Notes under the pieces: model-generated
Told to the model about the DNA's origin: nothing
The model's input: only the letters and a program-made list of their open reading frames with translations
Databases searched by the model: none
Source of the DNA: JBKEDF01 sp047975325
Lineage (GTDB): Bacteria; Pseudomonadota; Alphaproteobacteria; Rhodobacterales; Rhodobacteraceae
NCBI GenBank assembly: GCA_047975325.1
Contig: JBKEDF010000023.1
Span: forward strand, 1-29,180
Reading direction: 5' to 3'
DNA: 29,180 nucleotides
Shown: in pieces, positions 23,485 through 29,180 of the stretch
How positions within the stretch are numbered: position 1 is the first letter of the stretch
How the letters are laid out: each line of letters starts with the position of its first letter
Translations under genes and position numbers: made by a program

Positions 23485-23496
23485 GTTAGCGCTAAC
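23485..23496. promoter_or_regulatory. LacI-family-like operator upstream of edd
   Basis: GTTAGCGCTAAC is a perfect 12-base palindrome with the central CG step typical of LacI/GalR-family operators. It lies about 70 bases before the edd start. In related bacteria gluconate and sugar acid genes are controlled by such repressors. No regulator gene is in the window, so the protein is unknown. Confidence 0.6.
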
Positions 23497-23565
23497 ATTA
23501 CACAAAGAGGGCTCTATTTCCGCATATGGGCCCGGACGCAACCATTGAACGAAGGAAGCCGAAGC

Positions 23566-25371
23566 ATGACGCTGAACGCTACCATTGCCCGCGTGACAGA
23601 CCGGATCCGCAGCCGCTCAAAGGGGCAGCGCAGCGAATATCTGGCGCGGATGGAAGAAGCCATCGCCAAGGGTCCGGTTCGTGCGCATCTGAGTTGCGGA
23701 AACCAGGCCCATGCCTATGCAGCCAGCAATCCTGACAAGGAGACCCTGGTCCGGGGCCGCGCGCCCAATATCGGCGTGATAACGGCCTATAACGATATGC
23801 TTTCCGCCCATCAGCCCTATGAAACCTATCCCGCCCTGATCCGGGAGGCCGCGCGCAAGGTCGGGGTAACAGCGCAGGTTGCAGGGGGTGTTCCGGCCAT
23901 GTGCGACGGTGTGACCCAAGGCCAGCCGGGGATGGAATTGAGCCTTTTTTCACGCGATGTAATTGCCATGGCGGCCGGTGTTTCGCTTTCGCATAACTGT
24001 TTTGATGCGGCGCTCTATCTGGGGATTTGCGACAAGATCGTGCCGGGGCTGGTGATTGCAGCGGCGACATTCGGCCATATCCCGGCGGTTTTCGTTCCGG
24101 CCGGGCCAATGCCTTCGGGGCTGCCGAATGATGAAAAATCTTCGGTGCGCAATGCCTTTGCCAAGGGCGAGGTTGGCCGCGAAGCCCTTATGGCGGCGGA
24201 AATGGCCTCCTATCACGCGCCGGGCACCTGCACCTTTTACGGCACCGCAAACACCAATCAGATGTTAATGGAATTCATGGGGTTGCACCTGCCGGGGTCA
24301 AGCTTTGTCAACCCCGAAACGGAGCTGCGCACGGCCCTGACCGGAGCGGCAGTGGAACGCGCCGCACGGATTACGGCGCTGGGGAATGAATTCATCCCGG
24401 CAGGCGAGGTTTTGGATGAACGCGCCTTTGTCAACGGGTTGGTGGGGCTGATGGCAACCGGTGGGTCGACCAATCTGGTGCTGCACCTGCCTGCAATGGC
24501 CCGCGCGGCGGGGGTGATACTCGATCTGGAAGATTTTGCCGAGATTTCTGATGTCGTGCCGCTGATGGCCAAGGTCTATCCCAACGGATTGGCGGATGTG
24601 AACCATTTCCACGCCGCTGGTGGATTGCAATTCCTGATCGGGCAACTTCTGGACGCAGGATTGTTGCACCCGGATGCGAAAACCGTGATGGGCGACGGGC
24701 TTGCCGCCTATCGTCAGGAGCCGAAACTGAAGGAAGGCACCCTGATCTGGGCGGATGGGCCACGGACAAGCCTGAACGACAAGATCCTGCGCGCGGCAGA
24801 CCACCCGTTCCAGCCCATTGGCGGGCTGAAGCAGTTATCGGGCAATCTGGGCCGTGGCGTGATCAAGATTTCAGCCGTGGCACCGGAACGTCATGTCATC
24901 GAGGCCCCTGCCCGGGTTTTTCACGACCAGGAGGCAGTAAAAACTGCCTTCCGGGCGGGGGAGTTCACTTCCGATACCATTGTCGTTTTGCGTTTCCAGG
25001 GCCCACGCGCCCGTGGAATGCCCGAACTGCATTCATTGACCCCGATCCTGTCGGTACTGCAGGATCGCGGGTTGAAAGTGGCGCTGGTGACGGATGGGCG
25101 GATGTCCGGGGCCTCGGGCAAGGTTCCGGCAGCCATCCACATATCCCCCGAAGCCGCCTGTGGCGGACCAATCGGCCAGATCCGGGACGGTGATATCATC
25201 CGTCTCGATGCGATGGCGGGACGAATCGAGGTCCGCGACATCGATCTTTCCCAACGGCCCCGGGCCGAGGCCGATCTTTCGGCCAACAGCCATGGTACCG
25301 GGCGCGAACTTTTTGAAACCTTTCGCCGCATGGTCGGCCCGGCCACCGAAGGGGCCGCAACCTTCCATTGA
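23566..25371 (+). CDS. edd: phosphogluconate dehydratase
   Basis: Edd removes water from 6-phosphogluconate to give 2-keto-3-deoxy-6-phosphogluconate (KDPG), the first committed step of the Entner-Doudoroff pathway. The 601-residue protein matches the IlvD/Edd family. It has GGVPAMCDGVTQGQPGMELS (108-127), SLSHNCFDAALYLGICDKIV with Cys155 in the CDK motif, and GTCTFYGTANTNQ with Cys222; the CDK and GTC cysteines are the expected ligands of the 4Fe-4S cluster. ATG 23566 has AAGGAAG upstream and follows the palindrome at 23485-23496. eda begins 61 bases after its stop. Confidence 0.96.
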   Translation: MTLNATIARVTDRIRSRSKGQRSEYLARMEEAIAKGPVRAHLSCGNQAHAYAASNPDKETLVRGRAPNIGVITAYNDMLSAHQPYETYPALIREAARKVGVTAQVAGGVPAMCDGVTQGQPGMELSLFSRDVIAMAAGVSLSHNCFDAALYLGICDKIVPGLVIAAATFGHIPAVFVPAGPMPSGLPNDEKSSVRNAFAKGEVGREALMAAEMASYHAPGTCTFYGTANTNQMLMEFMGLHLPGSSFVNPETELRTALTGAAVERAARITALGNEFIPAGEVLDERAFVNGLVGLMATGGSTNLVLHLPAMARAAGVILDLEDFAEISDVVPLMAKVYPNGLADVNHFHAAGGLQFLIGQLLDAGLLHPDAKTVMGDGLAAYRQEPKLKEGTLIWADGPRTSLNDKILRAADHPFQPIGGLKQLSGNLGRGVIKISAVAPERHVIEAPARVFHDQEAVKTAFRAGEFTSDTIVVLRFQGPRARGMPELHSLTPILSVLQDRGLKVALVTDGRMSGASGKVPAAIHISPEAACGGPIGQIRDGDIIRLDAMAGRIEVRDIDLSQRPRAEADLSANSHGTGRELFETFRRMVGPATEGAATFH

Positions 25372-25432
25372 TGCCATTGCCGCCCCGTCCCCACGCCGTT
25401 ACACCCCGAGGCTCTGCCATAAAGGAAACCCC

Positions 25433-26074
25433 ATGACCCCTGCTGAACAATCCGCCCAAGCCATCAGGATCTGCCGCCTCGCCCCGGTTGTACCGGTCCT
25501 GGTCGTGGAAAATGCGGACAAGGCCGCGGGGCTTGCCCGCGCGCTTGTCACAGGGGGCCTGCCGGCGCTGGAAGTAACCCTGCGCACTCCCGCCGCACTT
25601 GATGCGATCCGCGCCATGGCCGAGGTGGCGGGCGGAACCGTCGGGGCAGGAACATTGCTGACCCCCGAAGACGTGCAGGCTGCCAAGGCCGCGGGGGCGA
25701 AATTCGGGGTCTCCCCCGGCGCAACCGACCGGTTGATCGACGCCTGTATCGAAGCGGATCTGCCGCTCCTGCCCGGCGCAGCAACCGCGACCGAGGCGAT
25801 GGCGCTGCTGGAAAAGGGTTATAGCGTGCAGAAATTCTTTCCCGCCGAGGCCTCGGGCGGGGCCCCCGCGCTCAAGGCCATTGGCGCGCCGATCCCGCAA
25901 ATATCCTTTTGCCCCACGGGCGGTGTCAGCCTGAAAAACGCCAGGGACTATCTGGGCCTCGGCAATGTGATCTGTGTCGGCGGAAGCTGGGTGGCCCCTG
26001 CGGACCGGGTCGAGGCCAGTGACTGGGCAACGATCGAAACCCTTGCCCGCAATGCGGCGCAACTGCCACGCTGA
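25433..26074 (+). CDS. eda: KDPG aldolase (2-dehydro-3-deoxy-phosphogluconate aldolase)
   Basis: Eda splits KDPG into pyruvate and glyceraldehyde 3-phosphate, completing the Entner-Doudoroff pathway started by Edd. The 213-residue product is a TIM-barrel class I aldolase: Glu47 in ALEVTLRTP, the GAGTLLTPEDV loop, LPGAATATE, and Lys134 in VQKFFPAE, which forms the Schiff base. ATG 25433 has AAAGGAAA upstream. With edd directly in front and no terminator in the 61-base gap, the two form one operon, probably under the palindrome at 23485-23496. There is no zwf or pgl in the window, although these often accompany the pair. Confidence 0.96.
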   Translation: MTPAEQSAQAIRICRLAPVVPVLVVENADKAAGLARALVTGGLPALEVTLRTPAALDAIRAMAEVAGGTVGAGTLLTPEDVQAAKAAGAKFGVSPGATDRLIDACIEADLPLLPGAATATEAMALLEKGYSVQKFFPAEASGGAPALKAIGAPIPQISFCPTGGVSLKNARDYLGLGNVICVGGSWVAPADRVEASDWATIETLARNAAQLPR

Positions 26075-26120
26075 TCTTTCCGAAACCCGATGCCGGGCAT
26101 GCCCACCGGGGACGCAACCT

Positions 26121-27293
26121 TCAGGTCTGGTCCGGCAGTTCCTTCCCGCCCACAAGCCGCGTATGTTCCTGAATCGCGAAACGATCCGTCATGCCCGCAA
26201 CATAATCCGCCACAATCCGCGCCAGTTCACTTTCTGAACGGGCCGCTGCAATATCCTCCCGCCATTCCTGCGGCAACAATTCCGGCTGCCGAAGAAAGAG
26301 CGGGAAAAGATCATTGATCATTTCCGTGACATGCGCCCGCACCTCCATAACCGAAGGTGCGCGATACATCCGCGTGAACAGGAAGGACCGGATGGCCTTC
26401 AATTCCTGATAAAGCGGTTTGGAAAAACGGATTACGGTGCCTTCCATTGCCCGGATCTCTTCCACCGATTGCGGCTGTGCAGCCTCCAGCCGCCCCTGAG
26501 CCACGGCAATCACATCTTCCACCATCCGTCCGAAAACCCGTCGAAGCGCCTCATGACGGCGGCGCATCCTGTCCAGTCCGGGATGAAGCATATCGACTTC
26601 CTCAAAGGCCGGACCCGTCACCGGAAGCGCCAGAAGATCGGCCTCATCGAAAAGTTCCGAACGCAGCCCGTCATGCAGGTCGTGATGCGAATAGGCGACA
26701 TCATCCGCAATGGCCGCAACCTGTGCCTCTGCGCTGGCAAAGGTATCCAGTTCCAGATCCCAATGCGCATTCACCTCGGCCAGCGCATAGGGCAGATCCT
26801 CCCCCTCCGCCGGGATAACGGGGCCATTGTGCTTTGCAATCCCTTCCAGCGTTTCCCATGTCAGGTTCAGCCCGTCGAAATCCGCATAGTGACGTTCAAG
26901 CCGCGTCACGATCCGCAACGCCTGCGCATTGTGGTCAAACCCGCCATAGGGCGCCATCAATGCACCCAATGCATCCTCACCGGTATGACCAAAGGGGGTA
27001 TGACCCAGATCATGGGCCAGCGCGATCGCCTCGGCCAGTTCGGTATTGAGCCCGAGCACCCCGGCAATCGTGCGCGCCACCTGTGCCACCTCAATCGAAT
27101 GGGTCAGCCGCGTCCGGTAATAGTCGCCCTCATGTTCGACAAAGACCTGCGTCTTGTGTTTCAGCCGCCGAAAGGCGGAGGCGTGGATGATCCTGTCACG
27201 ATCCCGCTGAAAGGGTGACCGGAAGGACGACATCCGTTCCGGATAGAACCGCCCGCGGGAGGCATCGGGCTGACAGGCATAAGGCGCAAGCAT
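26121..27293 (-). CDS. dgt: deoxyguanosinetriphosphate triphosphohydrolase-like protein
   Basis: The enzyme removes triphosphate from dGTP or other dNTPs and helps balance nucleotide pools. The 390-residue product has the HD-domain metal ligands: His65 in TRLTHSIEVAQ, His94-Asp95 in ALAHDLGHTPFGHTGE, and a later Asp in IADDVAYSHHDLHDG. The N-terminal block FRSPFQRDRDRIIHASAFRRL is typical of the family. ATG 27293 (MLAPYACQPDASRGRFYPE) is chosen for GGACGGA upstream and because the longer frame enters the erpA promoter region. It diverges from erpA, the common order in Rhodobacteraceae. Confidence 0.93.
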   Translation of the reverse strand: MLAPYACQPDASRGRFYPERMSSFRSPFQRDRDRIIHASAFRRLKHKTQVFVEHEGDYYRTRLTHSIEVAQVARTIAGVLGLNTELAEAIALAHDLGHTPFGHTGEDALGALMAPYGGFDHNAQALRIVTRLERHYADFDGLNLTWETLEGIAKHNGPVIPAEGEDLPYALAEVNAHWDLELDTFASAEAQVAAIADDVAYSHHDLHDGLRSELFDEADLLALPVTGPAFEEVDMLHPGLDRMRRRHEALRRVFGRMVEDVIAVAQGRLEAAQPQSVEEIRAMEGTVIRFSKPLYQELKAIRSFLFTRMYRAPSVMEVRAHVTEMINDLFPLFLRQPELLPQEWREDIAAARSESELARIVADYVAGMTDRFAIQEHTRLVGGKELPDQT

Positions 27294-27375
27294 TGAAATT
27301 TCCGTCCGTTCAATTCCCGTTCGTTTCGCGGGGCTTTTCCCCGCTATAGGCGATTCGGCCGATAATGACACCTGC

Positions 27376-27404
27376 TTGAGCCACAGCCGGCTCCCCCCTA
27401 TATT
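27376..27404 (+). promoter_or_regulatory. promoter of erpA
   Basis: TTGAGC (27376-27381) and TATATT (27399-27404) are separated by exactly 17 bases. The erpA start lies 25 bases after the -10, so the leader would be short, with little room for regulation after transcription starts. Confidence 0.6.
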
Positions 27405-27429
27405 GGAACCAACAGCGACGGAGCCCGAA

Positions 27430-27762
27430 ATGGACCTCACCCTTCCCCCCCGCGTGACCGACCGCGCCTATGCCCGGCTTGCCGAAATTGTTGAGGCCTC
27501 GGGGGAACGCAAGGCGCTCCGCGTTGCGGTCGAAGGCGGTGGCTGCTCGGGCTTTCAATATGACATCCGGCTGGATGACGCACAGGATGATGACCTCGTG
27601 CTGGAAAAGGACGGCTTGCAGGTTCTCGTCGATGCGGTCTCACTGCCCTTCCTGACCAATGCCGTCATTGATTTTTCGGAAGAGGTGATCGGCGCGCGGT
27701 TCGTGATCGAAAATCCCAATGCCTCTTCCTCCTGCGGCTGTGGTACTTCCTTTTCGATCTGA
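27430..27762 (+). CDS. erpA: iron-sulfur cluster insertion protein ErpA
   Basis: ErpA is an A-type carrier that passes Fe-S clusters to target enzymes. The 110-residue product has the HesB/IscA fold and the three conserved cysteines, Cys39 in GGGCSGFQYD, and Cys102 and Cys104 in SCGCGTSFSI. ATG 27430 has GGAG six bases upstream and fits the promoter at 27376-27404. Edd, also in this window, is a 4Fe-4S enzyme and would be a possible client, although there is no operon link. The gene precedes xth by 86 bases on the same strand, the usual neighbourhood with dgt. Confidence 0.93.
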   Translation: MDLTLPPRVTDRAYARLAEIVEASGERKALRVAVEGGGCSGFQYDIRLDDAQDDDLVLEKDGLQVLVDAVSLPFLTNAVIDFSEEVIGARFVIENPNASSSCGCGTSFSI

Positions 27763-27848
27763 AATCCCCACCGGGCAAGGGCCAGCACCCCGTCATGACA
27801 TCGGGCCCCGGCGCCCCGGGCATTGCCCAAAAAGAACGTGGAGAGACA

Positions 27849-28631
27849 ATGAAAATCGCAAGCTTCAACATCAACGGGATCAAGGCCAGGGTCGAGGCGC
27901 TCCCGCGCTGGCTCAAGGAGGCCCGCCCCGATGTCGTTGCCCTTCAGGAAATCAAATCCATTGATGAAAACTTTCCCCGCGAAATCTTTGAGGATCTCGG
28001 CTATCGCGTCGAAACCCACGGACAGAAAAGTTTCAACGGTGTGGCCATCCTTTCCCGCCTGCCCCTGGAGGATATCACACGCGGATTGCCCGGCGATGAT
28101 GAGGATGAACAGGCCCGCTGGATCGAAGCCACCGTCATCGGCGAAAACCGCGCAATCAGGCTTTGCGGGTTATACCTGCCTAACGGAAATCCTGCCCCCG
28201 GCCCGAAATACGACTACAAGCTCGCCTGGATGGCACGGATGGAGGCGCGGGCAAGGGCGCTCCTCGCAACCGAGGATACCGTAATTTTTGCAGGCGATTA
28301 CAATGTGATTCCCCAGCGTGAGGATGCCGCAACCCCGGAGGCCTGGCGGGAAGATGCCCTGTTTCGCCCCGAAACCCGCGCAGCCTTTCGTCGCCTCGTC
28401 AATCTCGGCCTCACTGACGCCTTCCGCGCCCGGATACAGGACCCCGGGCATTTTTCCTTCTGGGATTATCAGGCCGGCGCCTGGAACCGCAACAACGGCA
28501 TCCGTATCGACCACCTGCTGCTTTCGCCCCAGGCAGCCGATCTGCTGCGCGAAACCGGCATTGACCGGGAGGTACGCGGCGGCGAAAAGCCATCCGATCA
28601 TGTCCCCGTCTGGATCAACCTCACCGCCTGA
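27849..28631 (+). CDS. xth: exodeoxyribonuclease III
   Basis: Xth is an AP endonuclease and 3'-exonuclease of base excision repair. The 260-residue product has the EEP-fold catalytic residues: Asn7 in SFNINGIKAR, Glu34 in LQEIKS, Tyr110 in LYLPNG, Asp150 and Asn152 in FAGDYNVIP, and Asp221 followed by the terminal Asp250-His251 in SDHVPVW. The length fits. ATG 27849 has GGAGAG upstream. It is the last core gene before the compositional change at the right edge. An inverted repeat (28639-28645 with 28660-28666) follows the stop, without a T-run. Confidence 0.95.
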   Translation: MKIASFNINGIKARVEALPRWLKEARPDVVALQEIKSIDENFPREIFEDLGYRVETHGQKSFNGVAILSRLPLEDITRGLPGDDEDEQARWIEATVIGENRAIRLCGLYLPNGNPAPGPKYDYKLAWMARMEARARALLATEDTVIFAGDYNVIPQREDAATPEAWREDALFRPETRAAFRRLVNLGLTDAFRARIQDPGHFSFWDYQAGAWNRNNGIRIDHLLLSPQAADLLRETGIDREVRGGEKPSDHVPVWINLTA

Positions 28632-28638
28632 TCGCACA

Positions 28639-28666
28639 TGCCACCCGCCTGTGAACGCTGGTGGCA
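28639..28666 (+). terminator. possible stem-loop terminator after xth
   Basis: TGCCACC (28639-28645) pairs with GGTGGCA (28660-28666) around a 14-base loop, eight bases after the xth stop. There is no T-run behind it, so it may be a mRNA-stabilising stem rather than a factor-independent terminator. Confidence 0.35.
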
Positions 28667-28707
28667 ACAAAAGAGGGAAAATTGATATTCCCATTTTGAG
28701 TTCAAAG

Positions 28708-28721
28708 TGGCGGAGAGACAG
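28708..28721 (-). repeat. fragment resembling the 3' end of tRNA-Ser; candidate attachment site
   Basis: On the minus strand the sequence reads CTGTCTCTCCGCCA. This fits the last three T-stem bases, a TCTCTCC acceptor strand, discriminator G and CCA of a tRNA-Ser. The rest of the tRNA is missing: further 5' (higher coordinates) the sequence turns AT-rich. Such 3'-end duplicates are left when elements insert into tRNA genes by tyrosine integrases. No integrase lies in the window. Confidence 0.5.
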
Positions 28722-28831
28722 TCTTACGTATTATCATATTAAGCATTTGTTAAAAAATAATCTTTTTAGAATAAATTCACTTCATACCACATTTCGTACC
28801 ACCCAATACTCTGATTTCTGTGTAACCAAGC
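28722..28831. other. AT-rich intergenic stretch at the start of a probable island
   Basis: About 110 bases rich in A and T (with runs such as TTAAAAAATAATCTTTTTAG), unlike every other gap in the window. I see no reading frame, tRNA or clear terminator. It lies between the tRNA-Ser-like fragment and the truncated ATPase gene. Confidence 0.5.
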
Positions 28832-29180
28832 CTAGAAACCATACTTGGCTCGGCGAATTGTGAACGCCTGCTCGCCTCCCTCTAGCAAATCCTTGATAAG
28901 CTGCTGAACCGACGCTTTATCAATCGAGCCGCAATCATCATTGTAGACCTTGGTGCGATCACTGGCATCCTGAACCGTAGGCGTCAGTCCAATGATCTGA
29001 TCGGCATCGCCCAAAACGGGGATGTTCGGGTTGTGACTGGAAAAAATGAACTGCCTCCGCTTCTTGCCGGTGCGCATGATTGGGACGACCCGACCGGCTA
29101 TGAACTGGTTATCCAAGTCATCTTCCGGCTGGTCGATGATTAAGGGAGCTTCGGCGTCCAGCAGCAGGAGCAAAAGGACC
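28832..29180 (-). CDS. C-terminal part of an SMC/Rad50-like ATPase, probably TrlF family (partial)
   Basis: Only the last ~115 residues are in the window; the frame is open to the right end. The fragment has a run of leucines, then PLIIDQPEDDLDN, a Walker B/D-loop segment, and QFIFSSHNPNIPVLGDADQI, the H-loop region of ABC-type ATPases, ending with a helical ...VQQLIKDLLEGGEQAFTIRRAKYGF. This pair of motifs, including DQ in place of the usual DE and the 'HNPNI.VLGDA' block, fits the TrlF-type ATPases (PHP domain plus SMC-like ATPase) associated with phage defence. Other large AAA/ABC ATPases of defence islands have similar ends, so the family is likely but not certain. Its composition is less GC-rich than the core genes. 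Confidence 0.6.
   Translation of the reverse strand, partial: VLLLLLLDAEAPLIIDQPEDDLDNQFIAGRVVPIMRTGKKRRQFIFSSHNPNIPVLGDADQIIGLTPTVQDASDRTKVYNDDCGSIDKASVQQLIKDLLEGGEQAFTIRRAKYGF

Noticed and set aside
28784..28802. Two TACCAC copies twelve bases apart in the AT-rich stretch
   Set aside because: A six-base direct repeat is too short to call an integrase arm site or a repeat unit.
28318..28863. Open frame spanning the end of xth into the AT-rich stretch
   Set aside because: Its first half is a shadow of xth and the second half has no coding character.

Overview
The window (29,180 bases, GC-rich except for the last ~500 bases) looks like chromosomal core DNA of an alphaproteobacterium of the Rhodobacteraceae/Paracoccaceae type. 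The evidence is the gene order rather than any marker gene: DUF177-rpmF-plsX-fabH-ihfA-merR, ftsW-murG-murC-DUF2484, dgt/erpA-xth, an ornithine-lipid acyltransferase (OlsB), a 41-residue L36, and an Entner-Doudoroff pair edd-eda. I could not run any search, so the taxonomic statement is inference from remembered gene order and protein families.

Layout. 1-307: left edge, no supportable gene. 311-1594: accA and a Gdx/SugE guanidinium exporter, closed by a strong terminator. 1677-2537 (-): N-formylglutamate amidohydrolase. 2692-3027: tRNA-Val(GAC), rpmJ and its terminator. 3044-5724: stress and envelope genes (AhpD-like peroxidase, a small unknown ORF, a TfoX C-terminal domain protein, OlsB, a BamE-like lipoprotein). 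5860-10273: the fatty acid/phospholipid block with rpmF, ihfA and a MerR-type regulator. 10341-11564: tRNA-Pro(GGG) and a long dCTP deaminase. 11572-15545 (-): ftsW, murG, murC and DUF2484, a part of the division/cell wall cluster. 15782-18443: YmdB-type phosphodiesterase and an SLC13 permease with TrkA_C domains. 18499-20314 (-): EcsC protein, GNAT acetyltransferase, tRNA-Asp(GTC), tRNA-Val(TAC). 20585-23368: a second, shorter SLC13 permease and a CPA1 Na+/H+ antiporter. 23566-26074: edd-eda behind a perfect LacI-type palindrome. 26121-28631: dgt (-) diverging from erpA and xth (+).

The genes are mostly housekeeping: malonyl-CoA and acyl-phosphate supply (accA, plsX, fabH), peptidoglycan synthesis and septation (murC, murG, ftsW), nucleotide pool control (dCTP deaminase, dGTPase), translation (L32, L36, four tRNAs), Fe-S assembly (ErpA), DNA repair (Xth) and sugar acid catabolism (Edd, Eda).

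The exception is the right edge. After xth the sequence becomes AT-rich, a 14-base segment identical to what I expect for the 3' end of a tRNA-Ser gene appears (28708-28721), and then the C-terminal end of an SMC/Rad50-like ATPase of the TrlF type begins on the minus strand and runs off the window. I read this as the boundary of an integrated genomic island carrying a possible phage-defence gene. It is the part most worth following up.
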